A stretch of 64,000 bases of DNA from Vreelandella zhaodongensis (GCF_013415115.1 NZ_JACCDD010000001.1:372001-436000), one strand, 5' to 3'. Counted from the stretch's first letter, positions 18,300-27,742 are shown. The notes: generated by a model from the letters alone, not told the origin. Translations and numbers: made by a program.

Positions 18300-20948
18300 A
18301 TGAGTCACGACCTACACGAATCGCTGCGTGATAACGTGCGTATTCTCGGTGATAGCCTGGGCCGTACGATTGCCGATGATTTAGGCCAATCATTTGTTGA
18401 TAAAATTGAAACGATTCGTGCCCATGCCAAGCGAGGACGTCAGGGCGATTCATTGCAGCAGCGTGAGCTCATTGAATATCTACGCCAGCTGCCCGAACGG
18501 GATCTGTTACCAGTCACTCGCGCGTTTAACCAGTTTTTAAACCTTGCCAATATTGCTGAACAGCACTACCGGGCGCGTTTTCGCCGAGTGGAGGACTACA
18601 AGCCAGGCTCACAGCCAGTACTTGGTGAACTGCTAAGCCGTGCACAGCAAGCGGGTAATTCGCCCCGTAAGCTAGTAGAAACCCTGGCCAGTATGCGCGT
18701 TGAGTTAGTACTGACTGCCCACCCCACAGAAGTTATTCGACGCACGCTGATTCAGAAATATGATGCTATCGACGAATGCCTGACTGCGATTGAAAGCTCA
18801 GACGACTATCCCGAGCGTGGGACCCGCGCCCAGGGGCGCTTGGAAGAGTTGATCAGCCAGGCGTGGCATACCGATGAAATTCGTCATGAACGGCCAACCC
18901 CCGTTGATGAAGCCAAGTGGGGGTTTGCGGTTATCGAAAACTCCTTGTGGCAGGCAGTGCCAGACTTCCATCGCGATTTGGATAATTTATTGCTCGATAC
19001 TGCCGGAGAGCGCTTGCCGTTGGATGCCGCGCCAATTCGCTACGCTTCCTGGATGGGCGGTGACCGAGATGGGAATCCAAATGTAACGGCGCGGGTGACG
19101 CGAGAGGTGCTGTTGTTGGGCCGGTGGATGGCCGCCGATCTCTATTTGCGCGATCTTGAGCAGCTGAAAACCGAGCTTTCTATGTGGAAAGCCAATAGCG
19201 CTTTGAAGGCAGAGGTAGGAGAGGTTGCCGAGCCTTACCGCGAGCTGCTCAAGCGGCTGCTTCACAAGATGGAAGCCACACGCGATTGGGCAAAAGCAGA
19301 GCTGGATGGTCGTAACTATGACGGCGGACCGATTATTGAAACCCGCGACCAACTCTACGCACCGCTGCTGGCATGCTACCGCTCACTATGCGATGTCGGG
19401 CTGGATACCATCGCAAACGGTGCATTGCTGGATACCTTGCGCCGCGTGGCGGTGTTCGGTGTCACGCTGACCAAGCTTGACCTTCGCCAGGAGGCCAGTC
19501 GCCATGCCCAGGTGATAGAAGAGCTCACCAGTGCGTTGGGCTTGGGCCACTACCAGGAGTGGAGCGAAGCACAGCGGCAAGAGTTTCTGCTCGCTGAGCT
19601 TGAATCACGGCGGCCGCTAATACCGCGCCGCTGGGAGTGTTCGGCAGAATCCCGCGAAGTGCTCGATACCTTCAAAGTAATCGCCCAAGAGCATGCAGAA
19701 GCGCTGGGTACCTATATTATCTCGATGGCTGCCGAGCCTTCGGACGTATTAACCGTTGCGCTGTTGATGAAAGAGGTTGGGGGGCAAGTCACGCTGCCCA
19801 TCGCACCATTGTTTGAAACCCTAAACGACCTTGACCATGCGGGCGATGTTATCGATCAATTGCTGGCGCTCCCCGGCTACCGCGCCCTGGCAAAAGATCG
19901 CCAAGAAGTCATGATTGGCTACTCAGACTCTGCGAAAGACGCCGGACAACTTGCCGCTGCCTGGGCACAGTACCGTGCCCAAGAGTCGTTAGTCGCTGTA
20001 TGTGACAAACATGGCGTAGATTTAACGCTCTTCCATGGTCGCGGTGGCACCGTTGGCCGTGGCGGCGGTCCGGCTCATGCGGCGATTCTCTCCCAGCCGC
20101 CAGGCTCAGTGAATGGCAGCCTACGGGTGACCGAGCAAGGTGAGATGATTCGCTTTAAGTTTGGTCAGCCAGATATCGCGCTGCGCTCTATGGAAATATA
20201 CGCCTGTGCGGTTATGGAAGCGACGTTATTGCCACCGCCCGCACCTGAACCTCAGTGGCGTGAAGAGATGGACCAGCTGGCGAAAGTGGCCCATGCCGCC
20301 TATGTTGGCGTAGTGCGTGAAGATCCCGATTTTGTCCCGTACTTCCGCGCGGTCACGCCGGAAGGCGCACTCGGTAGGCTGCCGCTCGGTTCTCGGCCAA
20401 CCAAGCGTCGCCAGGATGGTGGCGTGGAAACCCTACGAGCAATTCCGTGGATTTTTGCGTGGACGCAGATTCGCTTGATGCTGCCCGCTTGGTTAGGCAG
20501 CGGTGAAGCGTTCTCGCGGCGCCTGGAGGAGCCAGGTGGCCGAGAAGTACTGCAAGAAATGCGCAGTCAGTGGCCCTTTTTTGGCACCTATCTCGATATG
20601 TTAGAGATGCTGTTGGCCAAAGCGGATGTCGCGATTGCCGCTTACTATGAGCACCGCCTCGTCGACGAGCCTTCACTGAAAGCGCTGGGTAAGAAGCTAC
20701 GTGAGCGTTTTGAACGGCTTGAAAACGTAGTGCTGGATATCCTTCAGCAAGAAAAACTGCTTGAGAACACACCGCTTATTCGCCAAGCGATTGATGTGCG
20801 CAATCCTTACATCGACCCGCTTCATGGTTTGCAAGCGGAGCTTCTACAGCGTAATCGGGACGCCGACGGTGCCATTAGTGCAGACCTCTCTCGTGCGCTC
20901 ATGGTGACCATGGCAGGTATTGCGGCAGGTTTACGCAATACGGGCTAA
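18300..20948 (+). CDS. ppc: Phosphoenolpyruvate carboxylase
   Basis: 882 residues from ATG 18300, matching E. coli Ppc (883). AAGGAGG is eight bases upstream; the ATG at 18294 is too close to it. Ppc carboxylates PEP to oxaloacetate to refill the TCA cycle. The catalytic histidine is H141 (VLTAHPTEVIRRT). The second signature FHGRGGTVGRGGGPAH and the C-terminus AGIAAGLRNTG, which contributes to the active/allosteric site, are intact. The 33-base gap after mazG makes co-transcription possible. Confidence 0.97.
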   Translation: MSHDLHESLRDNVRILGDSLGRTIADDLGQSFVDKIETIRAHAKRGRQGDSLQQRELIEYLRQLPERDLLPVTRAFNQFLNLANIAEQHYRARFRRVEDYKPGSQPVLGELLSRAQQAGNSPRKLVETLASMRVELVLTAHPTEVIRRTLIQKYDAIDECLTAIESSDDYPERGTRAQGRLEELISQAWHTDEIRHERPTPVDEAKWGFAVIENSLWQAVPDFHRDLDNLLLDTAGERLPLDAAPIRYASWMGGDRDGNPNVTARVTREVLLLGRWMAADLYLRDLEQLKTELSMWKANSALKAEVGEVAEPYRELLKRLLHKMEATRDWAKAELDGRNYDGGPIIETRDQLYAPLLACYRSLCDVGLDTIANGALLDTLRRVAVFGVTLTKLDLRQEASRHAQVIEELTSALGLGHYQEWSEAQRQEFLLAELESRRPLIPRRWECSAESREVLDTFKVIAQEHAEALGTYIISMAAEPSDVLTVALLMKEVGGQVTLPIAPLFETLNDLDHAGDVIDQLLALPGYRALAKDRQEVMIGYSDSAKDAGQLAAAWAQYRAQESLVAVCDKHGVDLTLFHGRGGTVGRGGGPAHAAILSQPPGSVNGSLRVTEQGEMIRFKFGQPDIALRSMEIYACAVMEATLLPPPAPEPQWREEMDQLAKVAHAAYVGVVREDPDFVPYFRAVTPEGALGRLPLGSRPTKRRQDGGVETLRAIPWIFAWTQIRLMLPAWLGSGEAFSRRLEEPGGREVLQEMRSQWPFFGTYLDMLEMLLAKADVAIAAYYEHRLVDEPSLKALGKKLRERFERLENVVLDILQQEKLLENTPLIRQAIDVRNPYIDPLHGLQAELLQRNRDADGAISADLSRALMVTMAGIAAGLRNTG

Positions 20949-21013
20949 GAAAAGCGTGCGCCGTCACTACGGGTGGCGGCGTCGTCATCACCTTACGAGG
21001 AATTGGGGGCGCG

Positions 21014-21559
21014 ATGATAAAGGATGCTCAGTCAGTACTATCGTTTTGGTTTAATGAATTGACACCAGCGCAGTGGTTTAAAAAAGACACGTCGATGGAT
21101 CAACAGATTGCCCAGCGGTTTGGCCCTCTGCTGAGCAAAGCAGCTGCCTGTGAATGTTATGAGTGGCGCAGTACCGCTCAGGGTCGGCTAGCTGAAATTA
21201 TTGTATTGGATCAGTTCTCACGCAATATTTACCGTGATGACCCCCGCGCCTTTGCTAATGATGCGTTGGCCTTAGCGCTTGCACAGGAAGCCGTTGCGCT
21301 AGCGGTGGATAATGCACTGTCCCCAGTCGAACGTAGCTTTTTATACATGCCTTACATGCACAGTGAGTCTGCCGCTATTCATGAGGTGGCAATGCAGCTG
21401 TTTGATCAGCCTGGGCTAGAGAACAACTTGGATTTCGAGATTCGCCACAAAGCGATCATTGACCGCTTTGGTCGTTATCCGCACCGAAACGAGGTGTTGG
21501 GCCGAGCATCTACGTCAGAAGAGAACGAGTTTCTTAAACAGCCTGGATCAGCTTTTTAG
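21014..21559 (+). CDS. DUF924 family protein
   Basis: 181 residues. It begins with VLSFWFNELTPAQWFKKD and contains EIIVLDQFSRNIYRDDPRAFANDALAL split over residues 60-88, then RSFLYMPYMHSE. These are hallmarks of the DUF924 family, which has a TPR-like helical fold and no firmly assigned reaction. AGGAATTGGGGGCG precedes the start. It stands alone between ppc and rluF, with no context to suggest a role. Confidence 0.85.
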   Translation: MIKDAQSVLSFWFNELTPAQWFKKDTSMDQQIAQRFGPLLSKAAACECYEWRSTAQGRLAEIIVLDQFSRNIYRDDPRAFANDALALALAQEAVALAVDNALSPVERSFLYMPYMHSESAAIHEVAMQLFDQPGLENNLDFEIRHKAIIDRFGRYPHRNEVLGRASTSEENEFLKQPGSAF

Positions 21560-21570
21560 CTGGTTTTTTG

Positions 21571-21613
21571 AAAGCTGGTTCTAAAAGTTAGCTTTTAAAT
21601 TTAGCTTTTTTGT
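21571..21613 (+). terminator. Possible terminator after the DUF924 gene
   Basis: AAAGCT and AGCTTT form a short stem within a stretch of repeated AGCTTTT units, followed by T-rich sequence. The stem is weak. Confidence 0.3.
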
Positions 21614-21644
21614 CACTTCACCACACATTTGCCTATGGCGTTTT

Positions 21645-22694
21645 ATGTCGTTACGAAAATCTACCCGCATTAATAAATACATCAGCGAAAGCGGTTTGTG
21701 TTCCCGCCGAGAGGCTGACCGCTATGTTGAGCAAGGCAACGTTTGGATTAATGGACGTCGGGCAACGACAGGCGACCAAGTGGTGCCGGGTGATCGGGTT
21801 AAGGTCAACGGTCAGGACATTGAGCCTCAGGAAGAAGAGGATTTAGTACTTATTGCGTTGAATAAGCCGGTGGGGATTGTCAGTACCACCGAGTCCAGCG
21901 AAAAAGACAATATTGTTGAATTCGTGAAGCACGGCACGCGCATCTTTCCTATTGGGCGGCTGGATAAAGACTCACAGGGACTTATCTTTCTGACCAATAA
22001 CGGCGACTTGGTTAATAAAATTCTGCGCGCCAATAATAACCACGAAAAAGAGTATGTGGTAACGGTCAATAAGCCGATTACCGATGAGTTTGTTGCGGGC
22101 ATGCAAAAGGGTGTGCCGATCCTGGGGCAGGTGACGAAAAAGTGTAAAGTGACCAAAGCGTCGACGTTTGTGTTCACTATTACGCTGGTGCAAGGGCTGA
22201 ACCGCCAGATTCGCCGTATGTGCGAGTATTTTGGCTACGAGGTGACCCAGCTTGTTCGCACGCGAATAATGAATGTCTCCCTCCAAGGGTTAGCTCTAGG
22301 TGATTGGCGGGATTTAACCCCTAAAGAGATTGATACCATTGTCGCGCTGACAGAACGCTCTGAAGCAGTGCCTGAAAAGAGCCAGTCCGCACGGCCTGAT
22401 TACAGTTCGGGGGCAGGCGCTAACAAACCTAAAAAAACAGCCACAAGGGGGTTGCAGAAACAGGGTCGCCAGAAACCGGCTAAGCCGGGTGCTAAAGCGG
22501 TTGGGAGCAAACCGCCGCCGAAAGGTAAAAAAGCCGCCAGCGGTAAAGTGCGTACCGGCCCAAAGGCTAGTGCGTCGGGTAAGCCACACCCTAAGGCCAA
22601 AGCTGCTGGCGCGGGTAAGCCTAGCGTAAAAGGCAAAGCCGGGGCTAAGCCAGTTGGTAAAGGCCGTGTTAGTCGCCCGAAAGGAAGGCGTTAG
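21645..22694 (+). CDS. rluF: 23S rRNA pseudouridine(2604) synthase RluF
   Basis: 349 residues. An S4 RNA-binding domain at the N-terminus ([20 protein letters not shown]) precedes a RsuA/RluB-type catalytic domain with the aspartate in [13 protein letters not shown], and [18 protein letters not shown]. These closely match E. coli RluF. The enzyme isomerises uridine in 23S rRNA and in E. coli also acts on tRNA-Tyr. The last 100 residues or so form a low-complexity tail of Lys, Pro, Ala and Gly, longer than in E. coli and probably a disordered RNA-binding extension. No strong ribosome-binding site is visible. A good terminator follows. Confidence 0.93.
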   Translation: MSLRKSTRINKYISESGLCSRREADRYVEQGNVWINGRRATTGDQVVPGDRVKVNGQDIEPQEEEDLVLIALNKPVGIVSTTESSEKDNIVEFVKHGTRIFPIGRLDKDSQGLIFLTNNGDLVNKILRANNNHEKEYVVTVNKPITDEFVAGMQKGVPILGQVTKKCKVTKASTFVFTITLVQGLNRQIRRMCEYFGYEVTQLVRTRIMNVSLQGLALGDWRDLTPKEIDTIVALTERSEAVPEKSQSARPDYSSGAGANKPKKTATRGLQKQGRQKPAKPGAKAVGSKPPPKGKKAASGKVRTGPKASASGKPHPKAKAAGAGKPSVKGKAGAKPVGKGRVSRPKGRR

Positions 22695-22701
22695 ATAGTA
22701 G

Positions 22702-22733
22702 GGCGGGCAGCCCTGGGGGCCCGCCTTTATTTA
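22702..22733 (+). terminator. Rho-independent terminator after rluF
   Basis: GGCGGGC (22702-22708) pairs with GCCCGCC (22719-22725), followed by TTTATTT. It also separates rluF from the convergent trp operon. Confidence 0.75.
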
Positions 22734-22768
22734 GCGCCTAACCTATTGCATACCTACAAGCTGATGGA

Positions 22769-23428
22769 TCAGGCAAATAAGAAGTTAGCAATTAGTTCTT
22801 TGCCACCTTCTGTGGCGAACGATTCGGGGTGAAACTGAATGCCGTGAATGGGGTAATCACGGTGCTTTACGCCCATCAATTCAAACTCACCCACTGTATG
22901 CCAGTGGCTGCGTTGCTCAAACTTGTCAGCACCTAGCGCGCCCACGGTTGCGGTCACTTCCAGGCAGTCGGGCAGGGTGAGCGCGTCCGCAATCAATGAG
23001 TGATAGCGCATCACCTCTAGCTGGTCGGGTACGCCATTAAATACCGAGCGATTGTTGTGGTTGATCGGACTGATCTTGCCATGCATCGGCAGTGGTGCTT
23101 TTACCACCTTACCGCCAAAGACGTGCACAATGCCCTGCATGCCGAGGCACACGCCCAGCAGTGGCGTGGTTTTGCCTAGTTTCTCGATGACTTCGGCACA
23201 TACGCCGAAATAGCGCGGATCATCCGGCGAGCCCGGGCCAGGAGAGATAATAATGCGATCAGGCGCCATGGCTTCTATCGCTTTTAAGTCGATTTGATTG
23301 TTGCGCTTAACAATAATCTCGAAATGAGGCAGCTCGCCGCGATTCTTCTCCGTGGTTAAAATCTCACCAATAAACTGATACAGGTTATAGGTGAATGAGT
23401 CGTAGTTATCGATAATTAGCACCTTCAT
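22769..23428 (-). CDS. trpG: Anthranilate synthase glutamine amidotransferase subunit
   Basis: 219 residues. A class-I glutamine amidotransferase that supplies ammonia to TrpE. It begins with VLIIDNYDSFTYNL. The nucleophilic cysteine is in LLGVCLGMQGI, and the His-Glu pair of the triad is in IHGIQFHPESF. Its start overlaps the end of trpE by four bases (ATGA), so the two subunits are translationally coupled. It could also serve PabB, but pairing with an adjacent component I under a TrpR-type operator points to tryptophan. No trpD or trpC follows; rluF lies convergent beyond a terminator. Confidence 0.9.
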   Translation of the reverse strand: MKVLIIDNYDSFTYNLYQFIGEILTTEKNRGELPHFEIIVKRNNQIDLKAIEAMAPDRIIISPGPGSPDDPRYFGVCAEVIEKLGKTTPLLGVCLGMQGIVHVFGGKVVKAPLPMHGKISPINHNNRSVFNGVPDQLEVMRYHSLIADALTLPDCLEVTATVGALGADKFEQRSHWHTVGEFELMGVKHRDYPIHGIQFHPESFATEGGKELIANFLFA

Positions 23429-24849
23429 GCTTGGCTCTCCATGTCCATATCCGCGCTCATAAAAGGGGCAAGGGCTTTTCGGGTGCCAGCAAATTTGCGG
23501 CGAATTTCTTCGTATTCATCCTCGGCGTTGCTATCAAACACGTTGCCGCCACAGGTTTGCACGTAAGCGCTTTCACCGTTTACAAAGACCGTACGAATGG
23601 GAATCGCGAAGGTGCAGTCGCCGTTAAATGAGAACTGACCAACCGCGCCGCCGTAGGGGCCGCGCCCGTCAGTTTCTAAGTCATCGATAATTTTCATTGC
23701 TTCGATTTTTGGCGCGCCCGTCAGTGTTCCCGCAGGAAAGTTGCTGGCAAGCGAGGTAAACATATCTTCGCCTTCGGCAATGATGCCGACAATTTCGCTG
23801 GAGATATGCTGGACGTGGCTAAAGCGTTTGATGTCCATCAGGCTACGCACTTTCACTGTGCCAAACTGCGCCACCCGGCCAATATCATTGCGGTGAAGAT
23901 CCACAATCATATTGTGCTCAGCAATCTCTTTGGGGTCGTTAAGTAGCGCGCGGGCTAACTGGGTATCTTCTTGTGGCGTCTTGCCGCGCGTGGTGGTGCC
24001 TGCCAGCGGGAAGGTCTCCATCTCACCCTGGCGTAGCCGGAACAGAAGCTCGGGGCTGGCGCCAATCAGTTTCTGTTCGCCGAATTTCACGTAGTACATC
24101 TGTGGCGACGGGTTAATAGTGCGCAGCTGATCGTAGAGCGCCAAGGTGTCGCCTTTAATACTAAAGCGCTTTTTAAAGCCGACTTCGCACTGGAAAACTT
24201 TACCGTCGATGATGTCCTGCTTCACCTTGGCCACCGCCTCGGCGTGCTCTTCGCGGCTCATGGTGTCGCCCAGCGCGGTAATGTGCAACGCGCCTGGGGG
24301 TAAGTCATCAGCATCGATCAAGGTCTGCAGAAACTCGTACCGGCTGTTGTCGTAATAAAAATAGGTCACTTCCCCAGTCATTTTATCGAGGATCAAACCG
24401 TCTTTATAAAGACCAAACCGAAACGTGTCGAAATCGTCGCTAGCTTTCAACGTTAGCGAAGGCTCAAAGTACTGCATGGCGTCATAACCAAGATAACCGC
24501 TTAGCCCACCCGCATACTTACGAGAAATAATATTCTGCGGAATCAAGCTGCGCAGCAGCTCATAAGGGTTATCGCTTGGATAGTGGTTTGCATTGCCGTC
24601 ACGATCTTCAATAGTTAACGTGCTGCCGTTAGCGTAGAGCGTGTATTCCGGGTCAAAGCCAATAATAGAGTGGCGTGCCATGTGGCTATCTTCGCCTAGT
24701 GATTCCAGCATGTAGCAGGTATCAAAGTGACGCTCAATTTTTTGAAACAAAGCAAAAAAGTCACAGTCCGCCGCCAGGGTAACGTAGTGAGGCTTGCGCG
24801 GCAGCGTAAAAGGCTGCGGGCCTGATGAAGCAGGCGTAATCGTCGTCAT
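23425..24849 (-). CDS. trpE: Anthranilate synthase component I (unusual subtype)
   Basis: 474 residues, shorter than the roughly 500-520 of enterobacterial TrpE. It converts chorismate to anthranilate using ammonia from TrpG. The chorismate-binding domain shows LIGASPELL, FPLAGTTTRGKT, HNMIVDLHRNDIGR and GTLTGAPKIEAM. The inhibitor-site segment is CYMLESLG, keeping the LES core associated with tryptophan feedback. Two motifs depart from the textbook TrpE/PabB pattern: FQCEVGFKKRF replaces FQ-V-SRRF, and CGGNVFDSNAEDEYEE replaces G-GIVADS-PE-E. It lies two bases after trpR and overlaps trpG. An alternative role as a pathway-specific anthranilate synthase cannot be excluded. Confidence 0.85.
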   Translation of the reverse strand: MTTITPASSGPQPFTLPRKPHYVTLAADCDFFALFQKIERHFDTCYMLESLGEDSHMARHSIIGFDPEYTLYANGSTLTIEDRDGNANHYPSDNPYELLRSLIPQNIISRKYAGGLSGYLGYDAMQYFEPSLTLKASDDFDTFRFGLYKDGLILDKMTGEVTYFYYDNSRYEFLQTLIDADDLPPGALHITALGDTMSREEHAEAVAKVKQDIIDGKVFQCEVGFKKRFSIKGDTLALYDQLRTINPSPQMYYVKFGEQKLIGASPELLFRLRQGEMETFPLAGTTTRGKTPQEDTQLARALLNDPKEIAEHNMIVDLHRNDIGRVAQFGTVKVRSLMDIKRFSHVQHISSEIVGIIAEGEDMFTSLASNFPAGTLTGAPKIEAMKIIDDLETDGRGPYGGAVGQFSFNGDCTFAIPIRTVFVNGESAYVQTCGGNVFDSNAEDEYEEIRRKFAGTRKALAPFMSADMDMESQA

Positions 24850-24851
24850 GA

Positions 24852-25145
24852 TTAATCGGTCCGTGAAGTGGGTGACGGTATGGATGAAGGGAACGTTGAA
24901 GCAGGTAACGTGGTTAAGGCGCGTGAACCTCGTGAAACCGTGGCAATACCAACGCCCAGGGTTTCGGCAATTTTGCGGTGGGGGACACCTTCACCCAGGA
25001 GCCTAAAAATTTGCAGGCGCTTGCTGATTTCTTGGTACTCAGCGGGCGTTAACAAGCTGGCTAGTGCTTCGTTCATTGCCTCTGGAGAGTCAATGGCAAG
25101 TAAATAGCGTACTAAATCAGCCTGATGGTCATCATCAAATGACAT
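24852..25145 (-). CDS. trpR: Trp operon repressor TrpR
   Basis: 97 residues. A small all-helical TrpR-family repressor that binds DNA when loaded with tryptophan. Visible features are LLTPAEYQEISKRLQIFRLL and the helix-turn-helix VPHRKIAETLGVGIATVSRGSRAL, split over about residues 55-78. The C-terminal tail is Ser/Pro/Thr-rich. It is the first gene of a trpR-trpE-trpG unit, and a perfect palindrome of the E. coli trp-operator type overlaps its promoter, so the operon is probably autoregulated. In E. coli, by contrast, trpR is monocistronic and far from trpE. Confidence 0.9.
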   Translation of the reverse strand: MSFDDDHQADLVRYLLAIDSPEAMNEALASLLTPAEYQEISKRLQIFRLLGEGVPHRKIAETLGVGIATVSRGSRALTTLPASTFPSSIPSPTSRTD

Positions 25146-25172
25146 AGAGTGGTGCCATTAAAATAAGTGAAT

Positions 25173-25206
25173 AAGATACTGTACTAGCGTACTAGTACAG
25201 TATCTT
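25173..25206. promoter_or_regulatory. TrpR operator, 34-base perfect palindrome
   Basis: Two exact 15-base arms (left arm AAGATACTGTACTAG) flank CGTA. The core keeps the ACTAG-N4-CTAGT spacing of E. coli trp operators. It starts 28 bases upstream of trpR and overlaps that gene's inferred -10 hexamer. It is also 47 bases from the divergent antiporter gene, which might be affected as well. Confidence 0.85.
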
Positions 25207-25224
25207 ATTGCTCAGCGAAGTCAA
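25197..25224 (-). promoter_or_regulatory. trpREG promoter
   Basis: On the minus strand, TTGACT (25219-25224) is separated by 16 bases from TACTGT (25197-25202). The -10 lies inside the operator palindrome, so bound TrpR would block RNA polymerase. Confidence 0.5.
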
Positions 25225-25252
25225 GCCGTTCGCGTCAATTTGAGGAAACCCA

Positions 25253-27100
25253 ATGACTGGCTACTTTATTCAAGCGTTTATCTACCTTATCGCAGCGGTG
25301 ATAGCCGTTCCCCTTGCCAAGCGGTTTGGGCTTGGTTCGGTGCTTGGCTACTTGGTGGCAGGGGTGATGATTGGACCTGTGTTGGGGCTGGTAGGGCAGG
25401 AGACCACAACAATTCAGCATTTTGCTGAGTTCGGTGTGGTGATGATGCTGTTTTTAGTCGGTATGGAGCTCGACCCAAAAGGGTTGTGGGCTATGCGGGT
25501 GAGCTTGATAGGGATGGGTGGTTTACAGGTGGTGATAACAGCCGCTGCAGGTACCGCTATTGCCTGGTGGCTGGGGCTTGCTTGGCAAACATCTCTAGCC
25601 ATAGGCTTAATTTTCGCGCTTTCCTCAACGGCGATTGTGCTGCAAACCCTAAACGAAAAAGGACTCACGAAAACAGAAGGGGGACGCAGTGCGTTTTCGG
25701 TGCTGCTATTTCAGGACATTGCGGTGATTCTGATGTTGGCCTTGATTCCGCTATTGGCGCTGCCCGAGCTGATGGGAGAAGGAGGCAATTATGCTGAACA
25801 CGGCAGCCTTAGTCTTGTCGAGGGCATGTCTGCATGGCTCCACGGGCTAGTGGTGGTTGGGGCTATCGGGATCGTGATTATTGGTGGGCATTACCTTGGG
25901 CCTATACTGTTTCGCTATGTGGTTTCCTCAGGCTTGAGAGAGGTGTTTACGGCTGCCGCTTTAATGCTGGTTATTGGCATTGCTGCGCTGATGGGGATTG
26001 TCAATTTGTCTCCAGCGCTTGGTGCGTTTCTAGCCGGTATCGTACTCGCTAACAGCGAATTCAAGCATGAAATTGAAGCCAATATTGAGCCGTTTAAAGG
26101 GCTCCTGCTAGGCCTGTTTTTTATTACGGTAGGAGCAGGGATAAACTTTCAGGTATTTGCCGAGCAGTGGCCAACGGTAGTGGCGCTCGTAATCGCCGTT
26201 ATTCTTGTAAAAGGCATCGTCTTGTTTGGTTTAGCATTACTGTTTCGTGTTCGAAGCAGTAATGGCTGGTTGTTCACGTTAAGCCTTGCCCAGGCAGGGG
26301 AATTTGGATTTGTGCTGCTAACTTACAGCGTGCAGAGCAACGTTATTCCTGTTGATGTATCGCAAGTGTTATCCCTGGTGGTTGCTTTTTCAATGTTTGT
26401 GACACCGCTGTTATTTATTGTTTATGACCGCTATGTAGTACCGCATTATCAAAATACAAATAATGAGTTGCGCGATGCCGATAAGATCGAAGAACAAGCG
26501 CCGGTGATCATCGCCGGTGTTGGCCGCTTCGGGCAGGTTGTTTGTCGTCTGCTAAGAGCAAACAATATTCCCATCGTGGCCTTGGATCTCGAGATTAAGC
26601 AAATTGAACTCCTTCGCCATATTCGCATTAAGAGCTACTTTGGTGACGCCAGCCGTTCAGACCTTTTAGAAACTGCGGGTATTGAGCATGCGCGAGTGAT
26701 GGTGGTGGCGATTGACGATCGCGAGCGCGCTGTTGATATGGTGAAACACGTCAAACAGTACTATCCCAACGTTTGGGTATTGGCACGGGCATTTGACCGC
26801 GGTCATGGGTATCAGCTTCGTGAAGTGGGTGCCGACGATGTGACCAGAGAGGTTTACCACTCTGCGCTCGAGCTGGGCGGGCATACGTTAACGGCTATGG
26901 GTGTGCACCCTATGCGTGCCAAGCAGATGATCGACTCGTTTGAGCAACAAGAAAAAGCCCATGAGGATGAGCTGTTTGAGGCCTGGAAAGAAATTGAAGA
27001 GGGCATTAGCTTTAGCCCGCGATACGGCGAATTGTTTATGAAACTGGAAGAAGCGCTGAGCACGTCAATGCACCTTGGAAGGCACGAGCCAAAAGACTAA
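25253..27100 (+). CDS. KefB/YbaL-type monovalent cation:proton antiporter
   Basis: 615 residues. The first 395 or so form 12-13 membrane helices of the CPA2 exchanger domain, with FAEFGVVMMLFLVGMEL and LSPALGAFLAGIVLANSEFKHEIE typical of Kef proteins. A C-terminal RCK-N (TrkA-N) nucleotide-binding domain follows, with AGVGRFGQVVCRLL and YFGDASRSDLLETAG. The family exports potassium or exchanges it for protons under electrophile or osmotic control. Which paralogue it is (KefB, KefC or YbaL) cannot be decided here. No KefF/KefG-like partner lies beside it. TGAGGA precedes the start, and the TrpR operator lies just upstream. Confidence 0.88.
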   Translation: MTGYFIQAFIYLIAAVIAVPLAKRFGLGSVLGYLVAGVMIGPVLGLVGQETTTIQHFAEFGVVMMLFLVGMELDPKGLWAMRVSLIGMGGLQVVITAAAGTAIAWWLGLAWQTSLAIGLIFALSSTAIVLQTLNEKGLTKTEGGRSAFSVLLFQDIAVILMLALIPLLALPELMGEGGNYAEHGSLSLVEGMSAWLHGLVVVGAIGIVIIGGHYLGPILFRYVVSSGLREVFTAAALMLVIGIAALMGIVNLSPALGAFLAGIVLANSEFKHEIEANIEPFKGLLLGLFFITVGAGINFQVFAEQWPTVVALVIAVILVKGIVLFGLALLFRVRSSNGWLFTLSLAQAGEFGFVLLTYSVQSNVIPVDVSQVLSLVVAFSMFVTPLLFIVYDRYVVPHYQNTNNELRDADKIEEQAPVIIAGVGRFGQVVCRLLRANNIPIVALDLEIKQIELLRHIRIKSYFGDASRSDLLETAGIEHARVMVVAIDDRERAVDMVKHVKQYYPNVWVLARAFDRGHGYQLREVGADDVTREVYHSALELGGHTLTAMGVHPMRAKQMIDSFEQQEKAHEDELFEAWKEIEEGISFSPRYGELFMKLEEALSTSMHLGRHEPKD

Positions 27101-27129
27101 AATTCCGCGACACCACCCGAAGAAAACCG

Positions 27130-27699
27130 CTAAAATGGCAGGTGCAGGGAAGCGCTCAACATATTGAGGTGGCTGAGGGTGGGGGCGTCAATACGCTCGT
27201 ACTCAAGACGGCTTACTAAGCGATTATTCGTCATGGTGGCACCGAAACCTTGTAGAAAGGCAGTGCCGCCGTCGCTATCAAGTGGCTGGTCAGCTTCGCC
27301 GCGCCACTCGGTGAAGCCTGACTTGGCATACACGCTAAAGGCACCCAGCCGAACACCAGCAACAACGGCACCGCCGAGGCTGAGGGTATCCATAATCACT
27401 GGGTTAACGCTGGAAGAGATGGGGACTTCTTCACTTTCGCGGTAGGCAATTTCAGCGCCAATGTCTAGCCTAGGCAATTGCCATGGGCTATATCCTGCCG
27501 TAAGACGAAATCCGCTGGTGTATGTGTCCAGGCTACTTAAATCGCTGCCTTCCAATACCACGCCGTTGCCTAGTTTGAGCAGTTCACTGTCTGGGCTCGC
27601 GTAGGCCATGACGGGAATGCCATCGCTCGCATAACAGCCCATCAGGGGCAGTGTTGAGCCAACAATGCTGTATAGCAGGGTGCTTGCCAAGCGTTTCAT
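27130..27699 (-). CDS. Predicted outer-membrane beta-barrel protein
   Basis: 189 residues. A hydrophobic leader (MKRLASTLLYSIVGSTL) ends near GCYASDG; the cysteine could make it a lipoprotein, but the surrounding residues do not fit a lipobox well. The rest alternates polar and nonpolar residues in strand-like segments with frequent Gly and aromatic residues (GFRLTAGYSPWQL; GAFSVYAKSGFTEWRG), and the protein ends in phenylalanine (LHLPF), the classic outer-membrane barrel signal. It resembles small YfaZ-like or opacity-type barrels. Function unknown. It is convergent with the antiporter gene. Confidence 0.7.
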   Translation of the reverse strand: MKRLASTLLYSIVGSTLPLMGCYASDGIPVMAYASPDSELLKLGNGVVLEGSDLSSLDTYTSGFRLTAGYSPWQLPRLDIGAEIAYRESEEVPISSSVNPVIMDTLSLGGAVVAGVRLGAFSVYAKSGFTEWRGEADQPLDSDGGTAFLQGFGATMTNNRLVSRLEYERIDAPTLSHLNMLSASLHLPF

Positions 27700-27742
27700 T
27701 GGCGTTCCTCGTATCCTTATGCTATTGCGTTATCTGACTAGA

